From UBA4416 sp036676295 (GTDB lineage Bacteria; Bacteroidota; Bacteroidia; B-17B0; Aurantibacillaceae), in NCBI GenBank assembly GCA_036676295.1, contig JAKFDE010000027.1, positions 338,955 through 402,954 of the forward strand: DNA of 64,000 nucleotides. The letters run 5' to 3'. A model generated the notes under the pieces. The model was not told where the DNA came from, did no database searches, and saw only the letters and a list, made by a program, of their open reading frames with translations. Shown here piece after piece: positions 42,809-52,140 of the stretch (the stretch's first letter is position 1; every line of letters starts with the position of its first letter). The translations under genes were made by a program, and so were the position numbers.

Positions 42809-44251
42809 ATGAAAAAACTCATTTATTCTTTCCTGTTTTTAGGATTAGTGCAACATTACTCTGTTGCGCAAACCAATGTATGGGATTTACAGCAGTGCAT
42901 TGATCATGCTCAAAAAAATAATATAGCCCTTAAACAAGCTGAATTGTCAACGCAAATCAATAAAAACAATGCCACGCAGAGTAAAGCTGCTATTTTACCC
43001 ACCGTGAATGCGGGTGCGCAACATACCTATAACTTTGGTAGAACCATTGATAGATATACCAATACCTTTGCCAATACTCAGGTATTATCTCAAAACTTTT
43101 ATATTTCCAGTAATGTGGTGCTATGGTCGGGTTTAGCACAGTATAATAATATTAAAGCCAATCAATACCAATATTTATCAAGTGCCGAAAACTATCAGCA
43201 ACAGAGAAATGATCTATCATTAAATGTAGCCACAGCTTATATTAATGTGATCTTTTCTGACGAGATCTCGCAAGTAGCAAAAGCGCAATATAAGATCACT
43301 CAAGAACAATTAGAGCGCACACAAAAATTAGCTGATGCCGGCACTTTGGCAAAAAGCGCGGTGTATGATCTAAAAGCACAATTAGCTAACGAGGAAGTAA
43401 ATGTAATCAGTGCCGATAATAATTATCAAATCGCTTTATTATCACTAAAACAATTATTGAATTTAGACACCTTAAACAACTTTTCAATCTCTAGGCCTTC
43501 AGTAGATATTAACGCTGATAATTTAGCATCATTATCTGTACAGAATATTTATGAAACGGCTTTAAAAAATCAACATTCCATTAAAAGTGCTGAATATAAT
43601 TTATTGGCTGCCGAAAAAAATCTGGCAGTAGCAAGAGGAAGAGTAAGCCCAACCTTAAGCGCGACAGGTTCTTTAGGAACAGGTACCTCTGAATTAGATA
43701 AAAACATCGATGCTGTAAATTATCTGGGGCCAGAGCAGACACAATATTATGGAACAGATGACCCAAACAACCCGACGATTATTCTTCCAATTTACCAACC
43801 AAAAGTAGAAGTTGTTACTTCAAAAAAGCCTTTTGCCGATCAGTTCAAAGACAATGTGAATAAGAGTGTTGGACTAACTCTCTCTATACCAATCTTTAAT
43901 GGTTTGCAAACTTATACGGGAGTAAAAAATGCAAAATTAACGGCATTGAATGCAAAATACTCTCAGGATCTAACCGAACAAAATTTATACAAAACCATTG
44001 CTCAGGCATTTGCTAATGCAAGAGCCGCGTTCAATAAATACAAAGCCAATAAGCTTTCTGTAGAAGCATCTGAACAGTCATTTTATTATGCACAACAAAA
44101 ATATAATGTAGGAGCTATCAGCACTTTTGATTTCAATAACTCAAAAACATTATTACAAAATTCTCAAAGTAATTTGGTACAAGCCAAATACGATTACGTT
44201 TTTAAATTAAAAGTATTAGACTATTATCAAGGTAAACCCTTAACATTTTAA
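42809..44251 (+). CDS. TolC-family outer-membrane efflux protein
   Basis: Outer-membrane channel. Signal peptide (residues 1-20, ending SVAQ). Two TolC repeats with the long helical hairpins: LQQCIDHAQKNNIALKQA at the start and ALKNQHSIKSAEYNLLAAEKNLAVARGRVSPTL in the second half, plus barrel segments QHTYNFGRTIDRYTNTF and GLTLSIPIFNGLQTYTG. The 480-aa length is normal. It is followed 12 bp later by a periplasmic adaptor gene. No inner-membrane permease or ATPase follows, which is unusual for such operons. Confidence 0.93.
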   Translation: MKKLIYSFLFLGLVQHYSVAQTNVWDLQQCIDHAQKNNIALKQAELSTQINKNNATQSKAAILPTVNAGAQHTYNFGRTIDRYTNTFANTQVLSQNFYISSNVVLWSGLAQYNNIKANQYQYLSSAENYQQQRNDLSLNVATAYINVIFSDEISQVAKAQYKITQEQLERTQKLADAGTLAKSAVYDLKAQLANEEVNVISADNNYQIALLSLKQLLNLDTLNNFSISRPSVDINADNLASLSVQNIYETALKNQHSIKSAEYNLLAAEKNLAVARGRVSPTLSATGSLGTGTSELDKNIDAVNYLGPEQTQYYGTDDPNNPTIILPIYQPKVEVVTSKKPFADQFKDNVNKSVGLTLSIPIFNGLQTYTGVKNAKLTALNAKYSQDLTEQNLYKTIAQAFANARAAFNKYKANKLSVEASEQSFYYAQQKYNVGAISTFDFNNSKTLLQNSQSNLVQAKYDYVFKLKVLDYYQGKPLTF

Positions 44252-44263
44252 GGAATAAATATT

Positions 44264-45610
44264 ATGAAAAAATTATATTGGATTATTGGAATTTGTATCG
44301 TCTTATTGATCGCTGTCATTACGATGCAAGTTTTTAAAGGAGAAGAAGCTAAAGAAGTTACTACCGAAAAAGCGGCTAAACGAAACATCATTGAAACTGT
44401 ATCGGCCAATGGTAAAATTCAACCGGAAGCTGAATTGAAAATTACTTCTGATGTATCTGGAGAAATAGTAGAGATGTTTGTGAAAGAAGGCGAGCAAGTA
44501 AAAAAAGGAAAATTATTATGCCGTATCAAACCCGACATTTACGAAAGTGCGTTTGAAAGAGTAGATGCTTCTGTGAATAGCACCAAAGCCAATTTAAAAA
44601 CAGCTTATGCTCAATTAGTTCAAGCTAAAGCAAATTTAGCAAACGCTGATGCATCTTATGCAAGAAGCAAAAAACTATTTGATCAAAATGTTATTTCTCA
44701 GCAAGAACTTGATGCTTCTAAAGCAGCTTATGAATCAGCGAAAGCTAATGTAGAAGGTTTAGAAGAAAGTATTAAAGCAGCTGATTATAACGTAAAAGGA
44801 ATGCAAGCCTCCTTAAAAGAAGCTAATTCTAACTTAGATAAGACATACATCTATGCTCCGGTTGACGGAACCGTTTCTAAATTAAATGTGGAAAAAGGTG
44901 AACGTGTAGTAGGTGTGCAAGGTTTACAAGGAACTGAAATTTTACGTTTGGCTAATTTAAATGAAATGGAAGCCAGCGTTGAAGTAAATGAAAATGACAT
45001 TATTCGTATTCATAAAAACGATACAGCTATTATTGAAGTTGATGCTTACATTGGCAAAAAATTCAAAGGTATTGTAACCGAAGTAGCTAACTCGGCTAAC
45101 ACCACAGGTATTTCGGTTGATCAGGTAACTAACTTTGTAGTTAAGATCAGAATCTTAAGAGAATCTTATGCTGATATTATTAGCGAAACCAACCCTGCTC
45201 CGTTTAGACCAGGTATGAGTGCGAGTGTGGAAATTCAAACCATGCGTGCCGGCAACATTATCACCGTTCCTATTCCGGCAGTTACCACCAGAAGTGGCGA
45301 TACCTTAAAAACAAAAGAAGGTTTTGAAGATGAAAATCAAGACTTAGTTGTTAAAGATGAGAAAGAAGAAAAGTTAGCTAAGAAAAAAGAAGAGATCAAA
45401 GAGTGTGTTTTCTTGAACGTTAACGGAAAAGCTAAAATGGTATACGTTACTACGGGTGTTCAGGATAACGATTACATTGAAATAAAAAGCGGCATAAAAG
45501 TAGGCGATGAAGTTATTTCGGGACCATACGGCGCGGTTTCTAAAATGTTGAAAGACGGTTCTAAAATTACAGTGGTAGATAAAGACAAATTATTTAGCGA
45601 TAAAAAATAA
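44264..45610 (+). CDS. Periplasmic adaptor (HlyD/MacA-type membrane fusion protein)
   Basis: Inner-membrane anchored adaptor that joins a pump to TolC. Seen: N-terminal membrane anchor (LYWIIGICIVLLIAVITMQVF), a lipoyl half-motif SANGKIQPEAELKITSDVSGE, a long alpha hairpin (about 95-190, Ala/Lys-rich with VISQQELDASKAAYESAKAN), second lipoyl half YAPVDGTVSKLNVEKGERV, a beta-barrel domain and a membrane-proximal domain with a charged insertion (KDEKEEKLAKKKEEIKE, about 365-382). MacA-like by layout. It is encoded directly after the TolC gene, with tsaB 5 bp downstream in place of a macB-like permease. Confidence 0.92.
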   Translation: MKKLYWIIGICIVLLIAVITMQVFKGEEAKEVTTEKAAKRNIIETVSANGKIQPEAELKITSDVSGEIVEMFVKEGEQVKKGKLLCRIKPDIYESAFERVDASVNSTKANLKTAYAQLVQAKANLANADASYARSKKLFDQNVISQQELDASKAAYESAKANVEGLEESIKAADYNVKGMQASLKEANSNLDKTYIYAPVDGTVSKLNVEKGERVVGVQGLQGTEILRLANLNEMEASVEVNENDIIRIHKNDTAIIEVDAYIGKKFKGIVTEVANSANTTGISVDQVTNFVVKIRILRESYADIISETNPAPFRPGMSASVEIQTMRAGNIITVPIPAVTTRSGDTLKTKEGFEDENQDLVVKDEKEEKLAKKKEEIKECVFLNVNGKAKMVYVTTGVQDNDYIEIKSGIKVGDEVISGPYGAVSKMLKDGSKITVVDKDKLFSDKK

Positions 45611-45615
45611 CGCCG

Positions 45616-46296
45616 TTGGCTTACCTGTTACATATAGAAAGTTCTTCTACCGTTTGTTCTGTTGCTCTCTCAAACGATCGTACTTTAATTGATTTAAAAG
45701 AATTGAACGATGGTTACACACATGCTGAAAATTTGCATGTATTCATCCATGATATTTTACAACAAAACAATATCAACGTCAAACAATTAGAGGCTGTTTC
45801 TGTGAGTTCTGGTCCCGGATCATACACAGGTTTAAGAATTGGCTTTTCTGCAGCTAAGGGCTTGGCTTATGCTTTACAAATCCCATTAATTACTATTGAT
45901 ACATTACAAGCGTTAACATCCTTAGCTATTGAACAAATAAATACGGATGCCTTATATTGCCCAATGCTGGATGCCAGACGTATGGAAGTGTATTGTGCGG
46001 GATATAACAAAGATTTAACGGAAGAGATCAAAGCAAATGCTTTAGTGTTAACTAACGAAAGCATTGGTATTTTCAAATCCAGTAAACCTATTTATTTTTT
46101 TGGCGATGGTATGCCTAAAGCCAAAGAATTGCTACAAAGTATTCCTCAAAGTCATTTTATAGAAAACATAGTGCCTGGCGCCAAAGCCCTGATCAATTTA
46201 GCATATCAGAAATTTTCAACTAAAGATTTTGCAAATACCGCTTATTCTGAGCCTTTTTATTTAAAAGAATTTTTCTTTCATACAGCTCAAAAATAA
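45616..46296 (+). CDS. tsaB: tRNA threonylcarbamoyladenosine biosynthesis protein TsaB
   Basis: Scaffold partner of TsaD and TsaE in making N6-threonylcarbamoyladenosine in ANN-decoding tRNAs. Seen: the ASKHA-fold opening LLHIESSSTVCSVALS, the family signature VSSGPGSYTGLRIG, AAKGLAYAL, PMLDARRMEVY, and YSEPFYLKEFF. 226 aa, normal. The start is a TTG at 45616 (MAYLLHIE); no closer ATG exists. It follows the adaptor gene by 5 bp, so it is probably translated from the efflux operon. Confidence 0.93.
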   Translation: MAYLLHIESSSTVCSVALSNDRTLIDLKELNDGYTHAENLHVFIHDILQQNNINVKQLEAVSVSSGPGSYTGLRIGFSAAKGLAYALQIPLITIDTLQALTSLAIEQINTDALYCPMLDARRMEVYCAGYNKDLTEEIKANALVLTNESIGIFKSSKPIYFFGDGMPKAKELLQSIPQSHFIENIVPGAKALINLAYQKFSTKDFANTAYSEPFYLKEFFFHTAQK

Positions 46297-46332
46297 ATGC
46301 TAATTTTATTACTCGGCATTTAATCTAACAAC

Positions 46333-47202
46333 ATGTCATCTAAAATAGCATTCATCATTAATCCCAAAGCAGGTGTCAAAAAGAAAATTGACTTGGAACA
46401 TTTTATTTCAAGCAATTTCCCAAAACACATTCCTTTTGATCTGATCGTTTGGAAGAACAAAGATGATTTTGAATCTATTAAACAAACCATTTTAAATGGT
46501 GATTATAGTATTGTTGTTGCTTGCGGTGGCGACGGCACTGTTAATCAAGTGGCTTCGGTTGTAGTGCATACAAAAATGGCTTTAGGCATTTTGCCGTTAG
46601 GTTCGGGTAATGGCTTAGCGAGAAGTAATGCCATTCCGATGAATTTATTAAAAGCTTTAAAAGTTATAGCAGCAGGTCAATCAAAAAAAATGGATACCGG
46701 TACCATCAATCACATTCCTTTTTTCTGTACAGCAGGTATTGGTTTTGATGCATTAATTGCCAATGAATTTGCGACCAGTACCAAACGTGGTTTTAACACT
46801 TATTTAAAAACTACCATTAAAGAATATTTTGGTTACAAACCTCATAAATATACCATTACCGTAGATGGTAAAATGATCAAAACCACAGCGTTTTTAATAA
46901 CGGTAGCTAACGCAGGACAATGGGGTAATAACATTTTTATTGCGCCACATGCCAAATTAGATGATGGCATTTTTCATATCAGTGTACTAAGACCATTTTC
47001 CAGATTTGCGATTCCGCTTATTGCTGCCAGATTACTGTCCAGAAAAATACATACTTCCCCAAAATTCGAATCTTTTGATGGAAAGGATGTTGAAATTAGC
47101 TTTAACGGAAAACTACCTGCTCATTTTGATGGAGAGCCTTTATTGGCTGACGGTAAGATCTTAATAAAGATGAATCCTTTAGCGTTGAATATTGTGTGTT
47201 AA
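46333..47202 (+). CDS. Diacylglycerol kinase family lipid kinase (YegS/BmrU type)
   Basis: Cytoplasmic kinase that phosphorylates a lipid such as diacylglycerol with ATP. Seen: the opening IAFIINPKAGVKKK, the nucleotide-binding GGDGTVNQVASVV (about 64-76), LPLGSGNGLARS, FCTAGIGFDA, and the final GEPLLADGKILIKMNPLAL. The 289-aa length is normal. It starts 36 bp after tsaB and may be part of the same transcript. Substrate cannot be told from sequence; Bacteroidota carry several such genes, possibly acting on sphingoid or glycerolipids. Confidence 0.9.
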   Translation: MSSKIAFIINPKAGVKKKIDLEHFISSNFPKHIPFDLIVWKNKDDFESIKQTILNGDYSIVVACGGDGTVNQVASVVVHTKMALGILPLGSGNGLARSNAIPMNLLKALKVIAAGQSKKMDTGTINHIPFFCTAGIGFDALIANEFATSTKRGFNTYLKTTIKEYFGYKPHKYTITVDGKMIKTTAFLITVANAGQWGNNIFIAPHAKLDDGIFHISVLRPFSRFAIPLIAARLLSRKIHTSPKFESFDGKDVEISFNGKLPAHFDGEPLLADGKILIKMNPLALNIVC

Positions 47203-47206
47203 GAGA

Positions 47207-47833
47207 CTATTTTTTTCGGGCTTCCTTCAGCAAGCGAATCACTTCCTCGTCAGTCACCTGTTCAAAATTATCATAGAATTCGCCAACAGCATGGAAATCA
47301 GAAGAGGCATACAGGTAAACTAATTCATCAACATGATTTGTCAATTCCTCAACTTTTCCACTGGGTAAAACCGGCACCGCCAATACAATCGCTTTTGGAT
47401 GTTTTGCTTTTAGTAGTTGTATCGTCGCTAAAATTGTTTTTCCTGTAGCAATACCATCGTCAACTAAGAAAACAATTTTATGTTCTACGTCAACCGGTTC
47501 TTGTTCTCCAATATACAATTGCTGCTTACGCATTAACTCTTGACGAATGTGTTGAATTTCTTCTTCTATATAAGCAGACCAAGCATCGTACTTTTCATCT
47601 ATAATGCTATTGTTTAAACTAACGGCTCCAATGGCATATTCCCTATTATTGGGATGTCCTATTTTTTTGACCAATATAATATCTAACGGAAAGTTAAAAT
47701 AGCTGGCAATTTCATACGCCACGGGTACACCACCTCTTGGTATGGCAATAACAACCACCTCTTCATCTCTGAATTTTTCCAGCTTTTTTGCCAGAAGAGT
47801 ACCGGCTTCCGATCTATCCCTAACTATTTTCAT
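47207..47833 (-). CDS. Phosphoribosyltransferase-fold protein
   Basis: Type I phosphoribosyltransferase fold. Seen: VVVIAIPRGGVPVAYEIA with the PPi loop, ILVKKIGHPNNREYAIGAVS, and the PRPP-binding signature VFLVDDGIATGKTILATIQ. 208 aa. This is the stand-alone group whose members are often annotated as phosphoribosyltransferases of unknown acceptor; no hood domain typical for a known nucleobase is evident. It is convergent with the lipid kinase gene (4-bp gap) and has its own minus-strand promoter region. Confidence 0.85.
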   Translation of the reverse strand: MKIVRDRSEAGTLLAKKLEKFRDEEVVVIAIPRGGVPVAYEIASYFNFPLDIILVKKIGHPNNREYAIGAVSLNNSIIDEKYDAWSAYIEEEIQHIRQELMRKQQLYIGEQEPVDVEHKIVFLVDDGIATGKTILATIQLLKAKHPKAIVLAVPVLPSGKVEELTNHVDELVYLYASSDFHAVGEFYDNFEQVTDEEVIRLLKEARKK

Positions 47834-47982
47834 TGGTATATTTTAACTAAATACCTTTATACAAAGGTAAAGACTTTAAAGTTTATAAGATTTAACAGTT
47901 AAGTAGTCTCATCAAATTTTTCATTATAAAAAAGCAAGCGAAATTGTATATTTGTACCCTCATAATTTTAAAATAGGATACA

Positions 47983-48750
47983 TTGTTTAAGTTCATAGGT
48001 GCCGTTATCGGTTTTTTCTTTCTAGGCAGAAGTTTTATAGGAGCATTCATCGGTTTTTTTGTTGGTTCTCTTATCGACAACTTTACCAATGTTAGTAAAC
48101 ATATTAAATCAAATGGCGGTAGCGCCGAGGATGTATTTTCGTATTACCAACGTCATGCGGCTCGTCCTCATAACGATTTTCCAACTATGCTCATGGCACT
48201 ATCGGCAGCTGTAATGCGTGCGGATGGCAATGTACTGAAATCAGAATTGGATTTTATCAAATCATTTTTCAGACAACAATTTGGCGACAAATTTGAAGTA
48301 GCACATTTAAAAGAACTAAAACACTTTGTTGATAGCGGAGAAATTCCATTAGACCAAATTTGTAATGATATTCGATTAAGAACGCAGCTGGAAGTTAGGA
48401 TCCAATTACTCTACTATTTATTTGGCATTGCTAAAGCCGATGGCAATGTTGCAGAATCAGAAATACAAGTCATAAAACGAATTGCTGATTTATTAGGAGT
48501 ACCTGTAAGTGACTTTGAAAGTGTGAAAAACATGTATTACAGAAATGTTAACTCTGATTACAAAGTCTTGGAAATTGAACCAACTGCTACCGAAGAAGAA
48601 ATTAAAAAAGCATACCGTCAAATGGCAATCCGCTATCATCCTGATAAAGTAGCTTCAATGGGTGAAGAATTTCAGCATGGTGCTAAAGAAAAATTCCAAA
48701 AAATACAGGAAGCTTACGAAGCAATTAAGAAGCAGAGGGGAATAAATTAA
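47983..48750 (+). CDS. DjlA-like membrane co-chaperone (TerB + DnaJ domains)
   Basis: Membrane-anchored J-domain protein. Glycine-rich hydrophobic N-terminus (FIGAVIGFFFLGRSFIGAF, about 4-35) for membrane insertion, a TerB-like helical domain (about 62-175; LMALSAAVMRADGNVLKSEL, GIAKADGNVAESEIQVIKR), and a C-terminal J domain (about 190-250) with the essential HPD in IRYHPDKVASMGEEF. 255 aa, the normal DjlA layout. Should stimulate DnaK at the inner membrane. The start is a TTG at 47983; there is no in-frame ATG nearby upstream. Monocistronic. Confidence 0.9.
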   Translation: MFKFIGAVIGFFFLGRSFIGAFIGFFVGSLIDNFTNVSKHIKSNGGSAEDVFSYYQRHAARPHNDFPTMLMALSAAVMRADGNVLKSELDFIKSFFRQQFGDKFEVAHLKELKHFVDSGEIPLDQICNDIRLRTQLEVRIQLLYYLFGIAKADGNVAESEIQVIKRIADLLGVPVSDFESVKNMYYRNVNSDYKVLEIEPTATEEEIKKAYRQMAIRYHPDKVASMGEEFQHGAKEKFQKIQEAYEAIKKQRGIN

Positions 48751-48774
48751 TATCTGTACTTTCCCTTAACCAAC

Positions 48775-48793
48775 GGCTGGGGCTCTCGAAGCC
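48775..48793. repeat. Short hairpin repeat, copy B
   Basis: GGCTGGGGCTCTCGAAGCC, the reverse complement of the 19-base core shared with 34585-34603 and 52154-52172. Here the outer arms do not pair well. Confidence 0.55.
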
Positions 48794-48816
48794 TGAGAAT
48801 GAGAAAAGAAAAACTA

Positions 48817-49338
48817 ATGACAGTAAAAAAGAACATCCTCGCCATTTGTGGAAGCACACGGAAAATTTCAGCTAACTTGCAGATATTAAAGGCTATTGAA
48901 AAACTTTCTGAAAATTCTTTTAACCTCTCTTACTTTGACTTAACCATTCTCCCCTACTTCAATCAGGATATTACCGATGCTGTAGTTTCTTTAGAAGTAC
49001 AAAAACTTCGTAACGAAATTAGCGAAGCTGATGGCGTGATCATTTGTACGCCTGAATATGTATTTAGTTTACCCGGCATCTTAAAAAATGCCATTGAATG
49101 GACCGTTTCAACTACCGTGTTTTCCGATAAACCCACCGCTTTAATCACAGCCTCCAGTTCAGGCGAAAAAGCGCATGAATCTTTACTATTAGTCATGAAA
49201 ACATTAGGTATTAAAACTAATGACAATCTGTGTTTATTGATTTCTGGTGTGAAATCGAAATTGAATGCCGAAGGAGAAGTGCTTGATATGGAATTGAATC
49301 AAAAACTAAAAAATCTCATTAGCTCTCTCTCCTTATAG
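48817..49338 (+). CDS. NADPH-dependent FMN reductase family protein
   Basis: Flavodoxin-fold oxidoreductase. Seen: FMN phosphate loop ILAICGSTRKISANLQ, YFDLTILPYFNQD, the GVIICTPEYVFSLPGILKNAIEW segment, and TALITASSSGEKAHESLL. About 173 aa. The frame can start at 48799, but that ATG is at the edge of a hairpin repeat, and Met at 48817 (MTVKKNILAICGS) is the usual family start. It reduces quinones, azo dyes or chromate in related bacteria; substrate here unknown. Cytoplasmic, single gene. Confidence 0.88.
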   Translation: MTVKKNILAICGSTRKISANLQILKAIEKLSENSFNLSYFDLTILPYFNQDITDAVVSLEVQKLRNEISEADGVIICTPEYVFSLPGILKNAIEWTVSTTVFSDKPTALITASSSGEKAHESLLLVMKTLGIKTNDNLCLLISGVKSKLNAEGEVLDMELNQKLKNLISSLSL

Positions 49339-49387
49339 GATGTGAAACTAGTGGATCATTTTGACAGATATAAAAGCAGATCATTAT

Positions 49388-49678
49388 TTATGATTCTAAA
49401 AAACACTCAAAGCGTTTGTCACATTTCGTGGCAATAACTTCTGTTATCTCATAGTCTGCTATGCCATTTTGATGGAACGGATCTTCTTTGATGATTTTCT
49501 CCAATTCATTTTTAGTTACATTATTTACTAAAATAACGCCACCTGTTCTGGGATTTTTTCTACCCGAAAACACAAAATTCTTCTTTGCGTAATATTTATC
49601 TAAAAAAAGGATATGTGCCGGAATGTATTTTTCTACTTCTTCAATCGGCTTTTTGTAGGTTAATGAAACTATAAACAT
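49388..49678 (-). CDS. YciI-like protein, 96 aa
   Basis: Small dimeric alpha/beta barrel of the YCII family: MFIVSLTYKKPIEEVEKYIPAHILFLDKYY (with the conserved His in the PAH segment), FSGRKNPRTGGVILV, and the DPFHQNGIADYEITE segment with the second conserved residues. Typical length. Function of this family is mostly unknown. It follows the DUF1569 gene by 16 bp on the same strand, suggesting co-transcription. Confidence 0.85.
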   Translation of the reverse strand: MFIVSLTYKKPIEEVEKYIPAHILFLDKYYAKKNFVFSGRKNPRTGGVILVNNVTKNELEKIIKEDPFHQNGIADYEITEVIATKCDKRFECFLES

Positions 49679-49694
49679 TTTTATTTAATTGAGA

Positions 49695-50141
49695 TTAAAC
49701 CCCAAACTGTCTCAAATGATGGTCGGTATGTTTATAAACAAAATACCCAACCTGATCTTTTTTCATGGCGCCAAAAAACGGATGAACAAAATTTGGGTTA
49801 TTGTAATGTGCATATTCTTCAATTCGACTGATCCATTCTTTCTTTTGCAATTCAATATCACCACTATCGTTGGTTGTTGTTAATATTGGTGCTGTTGGCG
49901 AGTTTTTACCAAAAGGACTATTATCCTTCAACGATTTCTTTAAGATCATTTTCCCAATTAAACGGCCAATCAATACACGTTTGATCTTGATCTTCCCTAA
50001 AAACATATCGTCGCAATGTGTGCAATGCTTTGCCATTTGAAAAGCATTCATCTTACCCCACTGAGCATTGTGGTTATCTTTTAATGAATTAATACGTTTA
50101 ATTAATTCCTCTCTGGTTGATGTTTCAAAAACTGAATTCAT
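49695..50141 (-). CDS. DUF1569 (DinB-like) protein, 148 aa
   Basis: Four-helix-bundle DinB-superfamily protein. Seen: WGKMNAFQMAKHCTHCDDMF with a first conserved His, and a C-terminal YFVYKHTDHHLRQFGV whose His-x3-His-like cluster fits the metal-binding end of the fold. 148 aa is normal for DUF1569. Possible thiol-dependent transferase-like role, but no activity is known for this subgroup. It is upstream of the YciI-like gene and about 45 bp from the acyltransferase gene on the same strand. Confidence 0.82.
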   Translation of the reverse strand: MNSVFETSTREELIKRINSLKDNHNAQWGKMNAFQMAKHCTHCDDMFLGKIKIKRVLIGRLIGKMILKKSLKDNSPFGKNSPTAPILTTTNDSGDIELQKKEWISRIEEYAHYNNPNFVHPFFGAMKKDQVGYFVYKHTDHHLRQFGV

Positions 50142-50185
50142 GTAAGTTACAATTTTATAATGTTTTTTTCAAGTAGTGATCTAAA

Positions 50186-51250
50186 TTAAACTGAAACAGG
50201 AAACCGTTTCCTAATACTATTAATAGTAGATTTTCCTAAATTTATAAATGGTTTCTCAACTAATATATTGGTAAGTAAAGCCAATAATATTGACATAACT
50301 ATGGCTAATAAACAATGGAGGCCAACATAAATATTACCCGTGTAGTGCACTATTGTTTGTTGCACCAAAAATCCCCAAAGGTAAATGCCATAAGAAATAT
50401 CTTTTTTAGGTTTAAGCTTAATGACAAACTTTGTTGAAGCCAAATACAAAGCCAAGTTACAGGATGCAAATACAAAGATCAATTGAGCAAAAGCTGCATT
50501 GCTAAAGGCATAGTATAATAGAAAAAATCCCAACACGATTTTAAAATTCATAACCAACTTATCTGCATTAACGGCATATAAAGCGCCTAATGCAAAAGAA
50601 GCAGGAAGTAAATTAAGTTCAGGATTATCTCCTAAAAAATTTAAAAAAATACGCGATGGTAAAAATGAATCAATAATAATGATGGCAATAGGAATATTTA
50701 AGTAATATTTATTTTTATTACCCAGCAACAAACAAGTTCCTAATAAAACAATATAACACGCTACTTCGGTATTTAAACTCCAAAGCGAGCCGTTCACTGC
50801 ATTTTTATAAGGATTTTCGGCAAATAATCCGGGTAAAGAATAATCAGTTGAGAAGATCAGGTTTTTCCAGATGTATCTGAAATTATCCAAATTAGAAAAA
50901 TACTCCTTCCAAGGAAGTGTTGTGACTATTGGACCAAATACAAATACGGTAATTAATAAAACAAACAATAACGCAGGCATTAAACGAAAAAATCGGGAAA
51001 CAACAAAATAAAGTGTACTTCTGTTATTTAACCAACTCGATGTAACCAGTAAACCGCTAACGAAGAAAAATATTTTAACCGCCAAAGCACCCGAATAAGT
51101 AAAACTAAAAAATTCGCCAATAGGGTCTATCCAAAAATCACTTCCTCCATTTAGTATTGGCGAATGACCAACAATTACCAAACAGGCCAAAAAAATTCTA
51201 ATTAGATCTAAATTATTATTGTTCTTGTTTAGTATAAAGGCAATATTCAT
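50186..51250 (-). CDS. Acyltransferase family 3 membrane protein (OafA/YrhL-like)
   Basis: Multi-spanning O-acyltransferase of surface glycans. Seen: the N-terminal signature NNLDLIRIFLACLVIVGHSPIL with the catalytic His in the first helix, FFFVSGLLVTSSWL, the VSRFFRLMPALLFVLL segment with conserved Arg, and further hydrophobic spans ending in NILVEKPFI. 354 aa, without the extracellular SGNH domain of longer members. It likely acetylates or acylates an envelope polysaccharide; no polysaccharide cluster is nearby. Single gene in its own setting. Confidence 0.9.
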   Translation of the reverse strand: MNIAFILNKNNNNLDLIRIFLACLVIVGHSPILNGGSDFWIDPIGEFFSFTYSGALAVKIFFFVSGLLVTSSWLNNRSTLYFVVSRFFRLMPALLFVLLITVFVFGPIVTTLPWKEYFSNLDNFRYIWKNLIFSTDYSLPGLFAENPYKNAVNGSLWSLNTEVACYIVLLGTCLLLGNKNKYYLNIPIAIIIIDSFLPSRIFLNFLGDNPELNLLPASFALGALYAVNADKLVMNFKIVLGFFLLYYAFSNAAFAQLIFVFASCNLALYLASTKFVIKLKPKKDISYGIYLWGFLVQQTIVHYTGNIYVGLHCLLAIVMSILLALLTNILVEKPFINLGKSTINSIRKRFPVSV

Positions 51251-51421
51251 TAAGGCTATGTTTAAGAAACAGGTTAAATGTAATGCTTTTTATCGTTCTC
51301 AAAAAAATTAAATACTTTGAAACTCTTTCTCAAAGTCCCTACCACTGTAAGAGTTTTATCAACAACTGATAAATGTAAAAACTGAGTTCATGGTTATGAT
51401 AAAGTACAATTTCCTGGATAA

Positions 51422-51946
51422 TTATTTGGTAGTTTTGCTCCCTGTATCTTTACCTAATTTTTCGTACACTACATCGTTTGGCTCCCATAATTCTAATTTG
51501 TTTCCTTCCAGATCAAGAATATGAACAAACTTTCCATAGTCGTAGGTTTCAATAGAATCAACCACTGTAACCCCATTCTTTTTCAATTCAGCTACCAAAA
51601 TATCCATATGTTCAACTCTGTAGTTGATCATAAAATCTTTTGTAGAAGGTAAAAAATACTTGGTTGTCTCTTTAAAAGGACTCCATTGTGTAAATCCTTT
51701 TTTGGTAGTGTCTGAGCCTTGTCGCCACTCAAAAACAGCTCCGTATTGATTAACATTTAAGCCAAGATTCTTTGAATACCACTCTTTTAATGTTTTCGGA
51801 TCTTTGCATTTAAAAAATATCCCACCTATACCGGTTACTTTTTTTCTTTCCGGTGTTTCGTTCTGCTTTGTTAACATTGACTTAAATGCAAAGCCCGAAA
51901 GAAATGAAGTTGCAATGATGAGAATGATTAGAGCTGATTTTTTCAT
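51422..51946 (-). CDS. Membrane-anchored or secreted VOC-family (glyoxalase-like) protein
   Basis: N-terminal hydrophobic signal or anchor (MKKSALIILIIATSFLSGFA), then one vicinal-oxygen-chelate domain: GIGGIFFKCKDPKTLKEWYS, VFEWRQGSD, FMINYRVEHMDILVAELKKNG, and the closing VHILDLEGNKLELWEP with its Glu ligand. The frame extends upstream to 52075, but that part reads through a terminator-like hairpin, so I use the Met at 51946. A periplasmic location is unusual for the family. Substrate unknown. Confidence 0.82.
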   Translation of the reverse strand: MKKSALIILIIATSFLSGFAFKSMLTKQNETPERKKVTGIGGIFFKCKDPKTLKEWYSKNLGLNVNQYGAVFEWRQGSDTTKKGFTQWSPFKETTKYFLPSTKDFMINYRVEHMDILVAELKKNGVTVVDSIETYDYGKFVHILDLEGNKLELWEPNDVVYEKLGKDTGSKTTK

Positions 51947-52038
51947 ATGATTAATTTGTAAAATGTGATCTTGTTTAATAGTATTTATACCTAATAAATA
52001 TAATCCTTTTCTATTTGTAAGAGAAATATATAAAACCA

Positions 52039-52066
52039 AAAGCCCCGAGATTTCTCTCAGGGCTTT
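52039..52066. terminator. Hairpin downstream of rpsA (distal)
   Basis: Stem AAAGCCC-c-GAGA / TCTC-a-GGGCTTT with a TTTC loop and one mismatch. On the minus strand it is followed by a T-rich run, so it may be a second terminator for rpsA. Confidence 0.55.
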
Positions 52067-52073
52067 CGATCTC

Positions 52074-52107
52074 AAAAACTAAAAACCATGGCGTGGTTTT
52101 AGTTTTT
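52074..52107. terminator. Hairpin downstream of rpsA (middle)
   Basis: AAAAACTAAAAACCA and TGGTTTTAGTTTTT pair over 14 positions with one bulged A. A-rich and T-rich arms allow termination on either strand. Confidence 0.5.
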
Positions 52108-52140
52108 CTCACTAGGTAACTCGTACCAGATGATTATTTT

